64,000 nucleotides of DNA, taken from a virus. The position numbers and the translations under genes are program-made. Positions 19,277 through 29,243 of the stretch are shown one piece after another. Every line of letters begins with the position of its first letter. Position 1 is the stretch's first letter. The notes under the pieces were generated by a model. That model did no database searches and was not told where the DNA came from. It saw only the letters and a program-made list of their open reading frames with translations. Location: the IMG/VR virus record IMGVR_UViG_3300021442_000250, positions 24,031 to 88,030 of that record; one strand, given 5' to 3'.

Positions 19277-21133
19277 ATGGCAGTAAATTATAAACAGTTT
19301 GAAGCAAACTACGGATTTAAAAGCCCAGGATTTACGGTTGATAATCTTGGTAATGTATCTGTTAGAACAATTACTAATACATATACTCCGACTGCATCTG
19401 ATTCCATAGATTATACAGTTACAGAACAAACCAATAATTTTTCTATTGTAGATAAAGATAGTAATAATTTAGGATCAAACCCAGCTCTTGATTTAAAAAG
19501 AGGTACAACTTATGTTTTTGACCTTAATACTACATCTATTACATGGAATATTTTTTCACCAGATACAAATAATAATGCAGTTGCTGGAGTTTCTTATAGT
19601 ACTGGGTTATCGCATACTACAAGTATCAATGGACAAAACCTTGCAACTGATACATGGACAGTTGCACAAACTTGGCAACAAGAATCTTCATCTTATAGTA
19701 GACCTGTAACTGTTGTTGTTCCTAATACTACCGGAACACCATTACAAGGCAAACAAATTCCAGTAATTATAACTTTACACAATGCAAATCAATCGGCTGG
19801 AAATGCTATTACAAATTTAAATTATCTAACAGATAAAATTATAATTGCTCCTCAGGGTTACAGTAAAGAATGGAATACAGGATATACTACTACTAAAGCA
19901 GATGATATAGCATACCTTGATGCAATAATAGATAAGTTAGCGGATTATGACAATGTAGATTTAAGAGAAATTTCAATTCATGGTAAAGGACTTGGTGGAC
20001 AAATGGCACACCAATACGCTTTACAAACAACAAAAACAAATATTAAAAATGTAATCATTGAATCAGCATTATTCAATGAAGACCAATACAGAGAAAATAC
20101 AGGTATTTTTTACAAAATGGCTTTAGCTAATTTAGGAGATTCAACAGCAGTTTCTTGGGCACCAGTAACGCCTTTATCTAAAGCAAAAGTTATAATGTTT
20201 CATGGTGAAGAAGATTTAGCATATCCATTTAATGGTGGAGTTGTAGCTGGTCAAACTATTTTAACAGCGGCATCTACAATATATGGCTGGGCAAAAGCAA
20301 ATAGTACTATAGAAAATAAATTATTATCTGGTGTACTTCAATTAGATGGTTCTAATTTATATTCTTATAATTCAGGTAATGTGTCGCTATATGCTTATTC
20401 TAATGTAGCACAAACTTGGGAAGGAAGTGTATTAACAAGCGTTCAAACAAGAGTAAATGAGACAGCTACTCCTTCTTCATATGTAGATATTCCAACAGCT
20501 TCTACTGTAACTGGAGAAGATGCTTTAGCAAAATCTAAAGGACTTTTAAGTTTTGTAGTACCAATTGATGCTCCAGATAAACTATTTTATGGTGATGCAG
20601 ATAGAGTTCCTAGTGCGGCAATTAATATAACTAATCCTACAGTAACAGGAATTGGATCATTTAGTTCTATTCTTAATACAGGAAATTTAATAAGTTCAGG
20701 TGCAGATGCAATTATAACAATTAGTCCTACAGGTACTGGTACAGTAAATATTAATCCAGCTGGTGGTGGTACTATAAACAATGTAAATATTAATGCAACA
20801 AATTTAACAACATCTGGTGAAGTATCTATAACACCTAATTCAGATGTAACTATAAGCCCACAATTAAGTGGTACACTAACAGTAAACCCTTCAGCAACAG
20901 GATCTTTAAATAATGTGTCCGTTGGACAATCTGTTCCTAAAGCAGGAGCTTTTACTACTCTCATTTCGACGTCAGGAACGTTAAATAGTACTACAATTGG
21001 TACAACGACACCTGCCAATGCTGGATTTTTATCCGCAACGGGCGAAAGTACGCCTACAACAGGTAAACACTTGACCAATAAAACTTATGTAGACGCAACT
21101 AGTATGGCATATTCTATTGCGTTAGGGGTATAA
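19277..21133 (+). CDS. Fibre-like virion protein with an embedded catalytically dead esterase-like domain
   Basis: The 618-residue protein has an N-terminal beta region (1-130), an alpha/beta-hydrolase-like domain (about 143-390) and a C-terminal Thr/Gly/Ser-rich beta repeat region (about 440-618). The middle resembles the PHB-depolymerase/feruloyl-esterase (LpqC-like) family: PVIITLHNANQSAG, IIIAPQGY, a DDIAYLDAIID helix, the nucleophile elbow, and HGEEDLAYPFNGG, which matches the family HG-x2-D-x2-x-P-x-x-GG motif. The elbow reads G-K-G-L-G (236-240), with Gly238 (codon GGA at 19988) where the Ser nucleophile belongs. The family GHTWPG reads AQTWEG, with Gln379 (CAA at 20411) replacing His. 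It is probably a binding domain rather than an enzyme. Confidence 0.75.
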   Translation: MAVNYKQFEANYGFKSPGFTVDNLGNVSVRTITNTYTPTASDSIDYTVTEQTNNFSIVDKDSNNLGSNPALDLKRGTTYVFDLNTTSITWNIFSPDTNNNAVAGVSYSTGLSHTTSINGQNLATDTWTVAQTWQQESSSYSRPVTVVVPNTTGTPLQGKQIPVIITLHNANQSAGNAITNLNYLTDKIIIAPQGYSKEWNTGYTTTKADDIAYLDAIIDKLADYDNVDLREISIHGKGLGGQMAHQYALQTTKTNIKNVIIESALFNEDQYRENTGIFYKMALANLGDSTAVSWAPVTPLSKAKVIMFHGEEDLAYPFNGGVVAGQTILTAASTIYGWAKANSTIENKLLSGVLQLDGSNLYSYNSGNVSLYAYSNVAQTWEGSVLTSVQTRVNETATPSSYVDIPTASTVTGEDALAKSKGLLSFVVPIDAPDKLFYGDADRVPSAAINITNPTVTGIGSFSSILNTGNLISSGADAIITISPTGTGTVNINPAGGGTINNVNINATNLTTSGEVSITPNSDVTISPQLSGTLTVNPSATGSLNNVSVGQSVPKAGAFTTLISTSGTLNSTTIGTTTPANAGFLSATGESTPTTGKHLTNKTYVDATSMAYSIALGV

Positions 21134-21140
21134 AAATTAA

Positions 21141-24100
21141 ATGGCTAAAAAGAAATTAAACAATTATATATTTCAAACAGGAATTCCTAAAAACGGGAAT
21201 AATTATCCTGTAGCTCATAATCTTATCGATAAAAATAAAGAGTGGATTAAAGATGAAATGATGGGTTATATCGCTGAGAAAACATCTCAAGATACAGCCG
21301 CTGATTTATATCCTAATATATCTAACAGAATTACAAACAATAAAACTTTTATTAAAGATGAAGTATGGGCCTGGGTGGCGGCACAAGTTGCAGGTAACAT
21401 TGCTCCATTTGCCGGTTATACTAAAACTGAAGACACTGTAGAAACAGATGTAGAAGCAGTAGTAGAAGCTATTGCACGTGACGTTAGATATGGTGGAAAT
21501 GAAAATTTAAGACTTCAATCAGGTACATATTTTATAGATGGTGTACTCCAATTAGCTAACAGTGGAGATCCTGAAATCGCATATTGGGGTTATATGCGAA
21601 CACTTATAAAAGATTCTATTTTACCTGGAGGTGCATTTGGTACTTTACAAACTAGTACATCTTACACTCCTACAGGAGCAACATATACGCCAACAACTGG
21701 TGATATGATTTTAACTATTGGTGCTCACACTTTAACAGTTGGACAATCTGTTAGAATTAGTACACTTGGTTTAACTTTTACGTGTGCAATGGACAACAAT
21801 GCAACAAATCACAGTTATCCAAGAGCATCTGGTTCAGCCGCACCCGGTGGTGCTGATTTTTTTTATAATAAACCAGTTAAAGTTACAGCTAAAGATTCAG
21901 TATCAATTACTATAAACGTAGGAGTATCAAGTAATACAACAGCACATACTTTTGTAAGTGCTACTTCTGGTAGTGTACAAAGTGGAACAGTACAAGATTT
22001 AACAGGAACAAATGCTGAAAGTGCCGGTGTTACTGACTTTGATACAAAATTAGGACAATTAATTGAAACAGTTGACAATGGAATTGTTCAATTACCTGCT
22101 CTTACAAGTAGTTCTTATGTATTTGAAAATTTTACTTATAATTCAGATAAGTGCGATAGAGATTATGATTTTATTCTTGATGCATATCTTAATGATTTAC
22201 GTTACAATGGTAACAAACAAACAAGATTTATTGCTTCTAAATTCTGGGTAGGAACAACTCCTCAAATAGATGGAGATAGACAACCAGAAGTTGCCGCAAC
22301 AGATTGGGTTAGAGATTTATTAATTAATTACGTTTTACCAAATAAATCTGTAACTTTCACACCAACAAATGTAGTATACACTCCGACAACTGGAGTAATG
22401 GTATTAACTATTGGATCTCATCCTATGTTGGTTAATGAATATATTAGAATTAATACAAACAGTTTAACATTTACTTGTGCAATGGATAGTCATGCGACTA
22501 ACCATACATATCCTAGAGCGTCTGGATCAAATGCACCTGGTGGGGCTGACTATGCCTATAATGAACCAGTTAAAATTACATCAGTAAGTGCAACATCAAT
22601 TACTGTAAACGTAGGAACATCAACTAATACATCAGCACATACTTTTATAAGTGCTACTACAGGTGCAGTAACACAATCAAAACAAAATCCAGTTGTTACT
22701 ACTCAATTTACAGATGGAAATAATTCTGAATCAAACGCGACAAATAGAATAGTAACATTGTCAAATATTATTTCTGATGTAAAAGCAAATGGTTTAGATA
22801 ATTTACCAGCATTAGAAAAAAATGAAGTATCTAGTTTAAAAGTTGTTAATCCAGGTGGACAAATTAATCATGAAGATATTTTATTAATTACTAACACTAC
22901 AAGAAATACTGTATTATATAATTTTGCTGATGCAAGTCTTGGCTGTACAGTTGAATATGAAAAAGAAACTGACGATGATTTTAAAGCATTCTTACACGGT
23001 AGTGATACTGTAACTACAATATTTTTAAATGCTGATACTTCTAGCCATACAGTTGATGATGCAGTATCAATTTTTGTAGAAGGCGGCGAACTTAGAACAA
23101 GACCATTTGATTTTGGTACTGACGCAATTGAAAGATTTAGAATTGCAAAACCACAATCAATGATAGATGCTGACTTTGAATATGGTCTTCAGCCAACCAA
23201 GTGGCAAGCAATTGGAACACAAAGAGGTTATCCATCAATTTACGAAGTACCGGGAACAGATATAGATATCGCATCAGTAACAACTGACGCATCAACTGGT
23301 ACAGCAGGAATAGGTGCATCATTAATAACTGTAACAACAGTTGGCCCTCACGCCATGTTATCAGGTGATCCTTTAACTATTATAGGTTTTGCAGGATCAG
23401 GTGTAGAAGGGGCAGGTAGAGCACAAGGTTCATTTGTTGTAAATTCTGTAACATCTAATAAAATTTTTACTTACTATGCAAAAGCAAAAGTAGGAACAGC
23501 AAACGGTCAAACAATATCAACTAAATTTACTCAAATGCGTAAAGGTGCATTTTATACTGGAGCAGATTTAGGAGAACCATCGTTCTCTGTTGTATCACAA
23601 GGATCAAGTGGAGCAGTTGCAACTTCATTAAAAGTATTAGCAGGACAATCAATTGTTCCATTTACAGGAGCAACTCCTCCAACAGGAGCTCCAGTTACAG
23701 GAACAGGTATCGCAACAGGTACTCAAATTACAGCAATTACTGGTACAGGTGGAGCTTTAGTTAGTCCAAAAATTAAAGGAGATTATGCTTCAGGTGTAAC
23801 TCAAGTTGAAGTTGTAGATCCGGCAGGTATATTACAAAATTCTGTATTGGATAGAGGAGATGGTTTTGGTACAAATATTATAAACGTTAATGGAGCAGTA
23901 TTAACTTTATCAAGTCCTTTACAATCAAGTTTAGTAGGTGATCAAACAGTTTATTCAAATGTTGCTGGATTAAACAGATCACCAAATGGTACAAGTGCAA
24001 CTTGGCAAATAAGTTGGACAGGTGGTGCTTATACTGTTGTACAAGGAATAACTGGAACAAATTATCAACTTGGTGATGCAATAACAATTCTTGGAACGGC

Positions 24101-27100
24101 TTTAGGTGCATCATCTCCAGCAAATGATGTAACAATTAATATAGACAGTGTAGATACTGGAGGAGAAATTCTTACTTTCAGTTATTCAGGAACTGCATTT
24201 GATGGTACAGGATCAGCTTCAGACATTACTGGTAGCGTACCAGGTGGCGTAGGCACAGGTGGAGAATTTAATATTACTAAAACTAATACTTCATATGCGG
24301 TAGCATTAGCAAGTCAAACCTTTACACTTTTAAATCCTCAATATGCAGGTGGCGGTGGTACTGGATCTATTTGGGACATAACATTCACAAATGGTGTTTA
24401 TAATACTGTTACAATGTCAAACGGTGGATCTGGTTTTATTGTTAATGATACAATTAGAATTGCAGGAACAGAATTTGGTGGACAAGGCGATCTGAATGAA
24501 TTATTAATTAGAGTTACTGGTGTAAGTTCAGGAGTAATAACAAGTCATTCATCTGCAGGTACGGCTCCAGATGCAACAGTAATATATACAAATCCAGCAT
24601 TTACTACAAGTGGTTCAGGTACATTAGCAACATTTAGCGTAACTAGAACAGGAACGGCTTATACAGCAATTATTACAGCGCCAGGAACTAATTATGGAGT
24701 TTCTGATACTATAACAATTGATGGTGGAAATTTAGGTGGTGCATCAACAACAAATGACTGTACATTAACCGTTGCAACTATTGATGGTTCAGGTGGAATA
24801 ACAAGTGTAACTCCTACTGGTTTAGCTGTTAATACAAAGACTATTGCTGGAATAACATCAGGTAATAACTACGTAGGTTCAAATGCTCAATTTAGTGTTA
24901 CTAATCCAGTGGGTGGTAGCTATACTAGTATTACAGCAACAAATGTAGGACAACATTATACATTAGGTCAAGAATTAACAATATTAGGAACACAATTAGG
25001 AGGTTTATCTCCTACACACGATTTAACAATTACATTGGCAACAGCGTTAGGAGCCAATGATGCAATTGTACAAGGTAATTGGACTATTTCTGGTAATGCT
25101 ACAGATGGTCCCGGTACATTAAATTATGTAGCAAATGACATATTAAAAATTAACGGTACAGCATTAGGCGGAGCTAATATTACAAATGATGCATACGTTA
25201 GGGTGTCTAGCGTAGACGCAGAAGGGTCGATTACAGGAGTAGCTGTCACTGGAACCGGAACAGATGGTGATGTAACATATACAGAAGTACCAGAATGGGA
25301 TGGATCAACTATACCAGGATGGACTACAAGTTTAGCAGGAACAGGTGCAACATTTACAATTCAAAGAATAGGAACGGCTTATACAGCTACAGTAGTAGCA
25401 ACAGGTTCGGGATTTGTAGGGACAGAAGCAATAACAATTTTAGGAACACATTTAGGTGGTGCAACACCAGCCAATGATGCTTCATTTACAATTGATACTG
25501 TTAATGCAGGAGCAGTTGCTACTATAAGTGCAGTAACTGGAACAGCGGCTAATACTCAATTATACACAAACGCACCTACAGAAAAAAGAGTAGGTCAAGG
25601 TGAAGCATTTGATATTAGTATCACAGGTGGAAATTATACTGTAGATCAAATTTCACAGGCAGGTACAAATTTCTGGGTAGGACAAATAGTAGTAATTCCT
25701 GGAACATCTTTATTTGGTTCTTCACCAGCAAATGATTGTTCAATAGAAATTACATCAGTAGATGCAGTATCAACTGGTGGAATTACAGGTACAACTGTAA
25801 CTGGAAGTGCTAACACTGGTACAGGTGCCGCAGGAACAATGTTAATTGGTACTAATAGACCACAAACAGGTATTGGAGCAGTATTCTATATAACTAGATC
25901 ATACACAGACGATTCATCAACTACATATACAGAAGCAACAGTTTCTAGTTTAGGAACAGGTTATAATGTAGGAGATCAAATTGTTGTTAGTGGAACAGCA
26001 TTAGGCGGAGGAACTCCTGCACATGATTGTAATGTTACTGTTCAAGCTATAAATTCATCAGGTGGTATATCACAATGTACTCACTCAGGTAGTGCAGTAA
26101 CAGGAACAGGTGTAACAGTTTATTCATCTCTTACTTTATCAGATGTAACTACGCAAGTTTTACCAGCATCATCTACAATAACTTATAGTGCAATAGCAAC
26201 TATACAAGTACAATTTTTAACTCCACATGGTTTAGTTCCAGGAGATGGTTTCTTAGTAACTATTGGATCTGATGATGGAAGTAATAATCACTTATTAGCA
26301 TCAGGACCATTCCTTGTTACAGAACTTCCAGCAACTAATCAATTAAGATTTCAAGCTAGATCACCAGGACAAATTACAGATCTTAACTGGTCTGGATTCG
26401 TATATGTTAGACCAGATTCATTCTTTGTACATAGACCATTTGATGGAGGAGTACAATTAGGAACAGGTGGACCACAACACGGTGCACAGGCAATAAGACA
26501 ATCTAAAAAATATATTAGATATCAATCAGGTAAAGGTATCATGTATACAACAGGTGCCTTGTTTGCTCCATCTTATGATATTTTAAATGTTGTAGCAGAT
26601 GGTAAAACAGTTGGATCTGTAATATCTGTTACTACAGATGAAGTTGACCACGGATTACAAGTTGGTGCAACTATAACATTAATTGGAATAGCACAACAAG
26701 AATTTAATGATGATTATATAGTAATTCAAATTGTAAATGAAAGAACATTTAAAGTTACTGCTAATAGTTCTTTAAGTATGTTAACTCCAGAATTTAAAGA
26801 TCAACCACAAGTATCATTAAAATATTGGAATGGTGCAACTGTAAGATCAGGTATATTTGATGATCAAAATGGAATTTTCTGGGAATATGATGGTGTAAAC
26901 TTAAATCTTTGTCAAAGAACAGCTACAAGACAATTAGCAGGAACAATTTCAGTAAATCCTGATTCTAATACAATTACAGGACTAGGAACAAGATTTAGAG
27001 AACAATTAAAAGCAGGTGATAGAATAGTAATAAGAGGTATGACTCACGTTGTATCTAATGTTGCAGATAATTTAACAATGAATGTTACTCCAGACTATAG

Positions 27101-28853
27101 AGGAGTTAATCCAGCCGCTGGTGTTAAAAGTTGTTTAGTATTTGATAAAAAAGTTAAACAAGAAAATTGGAATTTAGACCCTGTCAATGGAACTGGACCT
27201 AGTGGATATGATTTAAATGTATCTAAGATGCAGATGATAGGTCTACAAATGTCCTGGTACGGAGCAGGATTTATCGATTACATGACAAGAGGTGGTGATG
27301 GTAACTTTATTTTCTGTCACAGAATGAGAAATTCTAACATTAATACAGAAGCATATATGAGAACAGGTAACCAACCTGTGCGTTATGAAGTTACTAATGA
27401 AGGTCCAAATGGTAAACTTTCAGATAATATAAATGCTGGAGATACAACAATAAGATTAGTAGATGCTTCTTTCTTTCCACCAAATGGCGGAACGCTTTAT
27501 ATAGATAATGAAATTATAACATACACAACTGTTACTGGTAATAAATTAACAGGTGTTACTAGAGCAACTCAATTAACTAACTTTTCTTCAGGAGCCACTA
27601 GATCATATACAGCAGGTCCGGCGGCTGAACACTATAGAAATACTGGAGTTGTATTAATTAGTAACACGGCAAGTCCAATTATATCTCACTGGGGATCATC
27701 TTACATAACAGATGGTGACTTTGATGAAGAACGTGGATATTTGTTTAGTTATGCGGCAACGAATACAGAATTAGAAACTACGAAAAAAACTGTGTTCCTA
27801 ATAAGATTAGCACCATCAGTTGCTAACGCTTTAACAGGAGACCTTGGAGATAGAGACTTGCTTAACAGAGCCCAGTTGCTACTTGAAGGTATAGAAATTA
27901 CAACAGAACCTATGGCTAGTAACCCAGGTTCACTGGTCTTACAAGGAGTGCTTAATCCTCAAAACTATCCATTAGATCCAAGTGATATAGGTTGGACGGG
28001 ACTGTCAGGAACTGCACAAGGTGGTCAACCATCGTTTGCTCAAATAGCGGCAGGTGGTTCGGTTAACTGGAACGGTGGAGCTACTCAGGTTACTGCAACA
28101 GCAGACACATCGGCGGCAATTTCAACTCAAGTTACAAACAACTGGTGGAATATGGGTAGTTGGTATAACAATTATTCATACTGGTTAAAAGAAGATGGTC
28201 CAGGAAACAACAATGGTTTTGATGGCAGAGATATTAAAGTAGGAGATTCAGTAAGTGGTGGTAGTTTCCCAGCAGGCACAATTATTACAGAGCTTTATGA
28301 ATATTCTTATTACTATCTAGCATACTACAGTAATAATCACGGTGGTATTCCGATGGGAACAGCAATTACGTTTTCTATGGGAGGTACATTAACTAATACA
28401 AACTACTTGTACATGGATCCAACTTCATGGGAAGCTTCAAATGCCACACAAGGTACAGAATTACAAGACACTAATTTTCCATCTGGTACATCTGTTATTA
28501 GTGTAGACCCATTAGGAAGATATGGTCCAGTTGCTACTGGTACAACTTATTATAAAGTAACGTTTTCACAAACATCAACAGCGGCTATTGCCGCAGGTGC
28601 AAGTGTAACGTTCTTATTTGGTAATCCACCATATGCACAACCAGGTGAAATGATCTTTTCATTCGTTGCACAACCAGGTGAAAGAGCAACATTATCTCTT
28701 GCTCCGATCAAGGAATTGACTAATACTACATTAGGTGGAAGAGGAACATTTCCTAATGGTCCAGATGTGTTAGCAATTAACGTATATAGAACAGGTGGAA
28801 CTGGAGCAGTTAACGGTACAGTTACACTGCGTTGGTCAGAAGCTCAAGCGTAA
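21141..28853 (+). CDS. Giant fibre-like protein with eight internal tandem repeats
   Basis: The 2570-residue protein is the largest in the window. Residues 20-400 carry helical NK-x-FIKDE-x-WAW and C-DRD-x-DF-x-LDAYLNDLRYNGN modules. Two copies of the beta domain with LTFTCAMD-x-x-ATN-H-x-YPRASGS (about 21670-21975 and 22360-22665) are shared with the 4377 fibre. From about 23990 to 26130 are eight repeats with the signature I-x-GT-x-LGG-x5-ND. The C-terminal 850 residues are distinct, with a Trp/Tyr-rich segment near 28140-28340. The stop codon abuts the stop of the convergent cupin gene, with no gap and no terminator visible. It is most likely a long adhesin. Confidence 0.8.
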   Translation: MAKKKLNNYIFQTGIPKNGNNYPVAHNLIDKNKEWIKDEMMGYIAEKTSQDTAADLYPNISNRITNNKTFIKDEVWAWVAAQVAGNIAPFAGYTKTEDTVETDVEAVVEAIARDVRYGGNENLRLQSGTYFIDGVLQLANSGDPEIAYWGYMRTLIKDSILPGGAFGTLQTSTSYTPTGATYTPTTGDMILTIGAHTLTVGQSVRISTLGLTFTCAMDNNATNHSYPRASGSAAPGGADFFYNKPVKVTAKDSVSITINVGVSSNTTAHTFVSATSGSVQSGTVQDLTGTNAESAGVTDFDTKLGQLIETVDNGIVQLPALTSSSYVFENFTYNSDKCDRDYDFILDAYLNDLRYNGNKQTRFIASKFWVGTTPQIDGDRQPEVAATDWVRDLLINYVLPNKSVTFTPTNVVYTPTTGVMVLTIGSHPMLVNEYIRINTNSLTFTCAMDSHATNHTYPRASGSNAPGGADYAYNEPVKITSVSATSITVNVGTSTNTSAHTFISATTGAVTQSKQNPVVTTQFTDGNNSESNATNRIVTLSNIISDVKANGLDNLPALEKNEVSSLKVVNPGGQINHEDILLITNTTRNTVLYNFADASLGCTVEYEKETDDDFKAFLHGSDTVTTIFLNADTSSHTVDDAVSIFVEGGELRTRPFDFGTDAIERFRIAKPQSMIDADFEYGLQPTKWQAIGTQRGYPSIYEVPGTDIDIASVTTDASTGTAGIGASLITVTTVGPHAMLSGDPLTIIGFAGSGVEGAGRAQGSFVVNSVTSNKIFTYYAKAKVGTANGQTISTKFTQMRKGAFYTGADLGEPSFSVVSQGSSGAVATSLKVLAGQSIVPFTGATPPTGAPVTGTGIATGTQITAITGTGGALVSPKIKGDYASGVTQVEVVDPAGILQNSVLDRGDGFGTNIINVNGAVLTLSSPLQSSLVGDQTVYSNVAGLNRSPNGTSATWQISWTGGAYTVVQGITGTNYQLGDAITILGTALGASSPANDVTINIDSVDTGGEILTFSYSGTAFDGTGSASDITGSVPGGVGTGGEFNITKTNTSYAVALASQTFTLLNPQYAGGGGTGSIWDITFTNGVYNTVTMSNGGSGFIVNDTIRIAGTEFGGQGDLNELLIRVTGVSSGVITSHSSAGTAPDATVIYTNPAFTTSGSGTLATFSVTRTGTAYTAIITAPGTNYGVSDTITIDGGNLGGASTTNDCTLTVATIDGSGGITSVTPTGLAVNTKTIAGITSGNNYVGSNAQFSVTNPVGGSYTSITATNVGQHYTLGQELTILGTQLGGLSPTHDLTITLATALGANDAIVQGNWTISGNATDGPGTLNYVANDILKINGTALGGANITNDAYVRVSSVDAEGSITGVAVTGTGTDGDVTYTEVPEWDGSTIPGWTTSLAGTGATFTIQRIGTAYTATVVATGSGFVGTEAITILGTHLGGATPANDASFTIDTVNAGAVATISAVTGTAANTQLYTNAPTEKRVGQGEAFDISITGGNYTVDQISQAGTNFWVGQIVVIPGTSLFGSSPANDCSIEITSVDAVSTGGITGTTVTGSANTGTGAAGTMLIGTNRPQTGIGAVFYITRSYTDDSSTTYTEATVSSLGTGYNVGDQIVVSGTALGGGTPAHDCNVTVQAINSSGGISQCTHSGSAVTGTGVTVYSSLTLSDVTTQVLPASSTITYSAIATIQVQFLTPHGLVPGDGFLVTIGSDDGSNNHLLASGPFLVTELPATNQLRFQARSPGQITDLNWSGFVYVRPDSFFVHRPFDGGVQLGTGGPQHGAQAIRQSKKYIRYQSGKGIMYTTGALFAPSYDILNVVADGKTVGSVISVTTDEVDHGLQVGATITLIGIAQQEFNDDYIVIQIVNERTFKVTANSSLSMLTPEFKDQPQVSLKYWNGATVRSGIFDDQNGIFWEYDGVNLNLCQRTATRQLAGTISVNPDSNTITGLGTRFREQLKAGDRIVIRGMTHVVSNVADNLTMNVTPDYRGVNPAAGVKSCLVFDKKVKQENWNLDPVNGTGPSGYDLNVSKMQMIGLQMSWYGAGFIDYMTRGGDGNFIFCHRMRNSNINTEAYMRTGNQPVRYEVTNEGPNGKLSDNINAGDTTIRLVDASFFPPNGGTLYIDNEIITYTTVTGNKLTGVTRATQLTNFSSGATRSYTAGPAAEHYRNTGVVLISNTASPIISHWGSSYITDGDFDEERGYLFSYAATNTELETTKKTVFLIRLAPSVANALTGDLGDRDLLNRAQLLLEGIEITTEPMASNPGSLVLQGVLNPQNYPLDPSDIGWTGLSGTAQGGQPSFAQIAAGGSVNWNGGATQVTATADTSAAISTQVTNNWWNMGSWYNNYSYWLKEDGPGNNNGFDGRDIKVGDSVSGGSFPAGTIITELYEYSYYYLAYYSNNHGGIPMGTAITFSMGGTLTNTNYLYMDPTSWEASNATQGTELQDTNFPSGTSVISVDPLGRYGPVATGTTYYKVTFSQTSTAAIAAGASVTFLFGNPPYAQPGEMIFSFVAQPGERATLSLAPIKELTNTTLGGRGTFPNGPDVLAINVYRTGGTGAVNGTVTLRWSEAQA
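23990..26130 (+). repeat. Eight tandem beta-repeats within the giant fibre-like gene
   Basis: Each unit is roughly 60-100 residues and contains [IVL]-x-GT-x-[LF]-GG-x5-[ND]-[DE], with the signature falling near 24091, 24463, 24721, 24984, 25152, 25440, 25698 and 25989. Units differ enough at DNA level that this is an old duplication series. The boundaries are approximate. Confidence 0.7.
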
Positions 28854-29243
28854 TTATTTCTTTTCAGGATTGTCTTTTTTTGATTGGCTATCGCCTTTTA
28901 TAACTCTATAATTATCTTCGGAATGATCAGGTGTGCTAACTTCGGATACGCTACCATGATCAGATACTAATTCTAATTGGTGAGGCATTAATGGTGGATT
29001 ATACCAAGTTTCTCCTTCTTTAAAATCTTTAGTATATAAAGTTGCATCTTTAGTATCAATCCAATGTAATTTAAATGTTCCACTATTGCAAAACCATGTT
29101 TCATCTTTATCTTTATGAAAATGCATACTAAATTTTGCACCTTTTTTAGTAAACACCATAATTTTTCCACAGTATTTGTCGCTAGAAGCCCATATTAATT
29201 CATAGCCCCAACCCATTTCTCTTTTACCTAGTTTATTGATCAT
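28854..29243 (-). CDS. Cupin-fold protein, sugar-isomerase-like
   Basis: The 129-residue protein has the single-domain cupin pattern: MHFHKDKDETWFCNSGTFKLHWI provides the H-x-H-x(4)-E-x(6)-G metal-binding first motif, and WYNPPLMPHQLELV the second (P-x(2)-P-H). Such cupins in sugar clusters are usually sugar-phosphate isomerases, epimerases or regulators. The start is ATG 29243 rather than the upstream TTG, and it overlaps the epimerase gene by 11 bases. It is last in a minus-strand run beginning at gp14. The C-terminus is highly charged (DSQSKKDNPEKK). The substrate is unknown. Confidence 0.7.
   Translation of the reverse strand: MINKLGKREMGWGYELIWASSDKYCGKIMVFTKKGAKFSMHFHKDKDETWFCNSGTFKLHWIDTKDATLYTKDFKEGETWYNPPLMPHQLELVSDHGSVSEVSTPDHSEDNYRVIKGDSQSKKDNPEKK

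Noticed and set aside
20587-21078. A 163-residue open frame on the minus strand opposite the pseudo-esterase fibre gene
   Set aside because: It lies wholly inside a better-supported gene, has the Val/Pro/Leu-rich composition typical of antisense shadows of Thr/Gly-rich beta repeats, and has no ribosome-binding site.
21670-22665. Repeated DNA in fibre genes as a CRISPR array or insertion sequence
   Set aside because: The repeats are long, diverged, coding and lack uniform short repeats with spacers or terminal inverted repeats; they are protein domain repeats.
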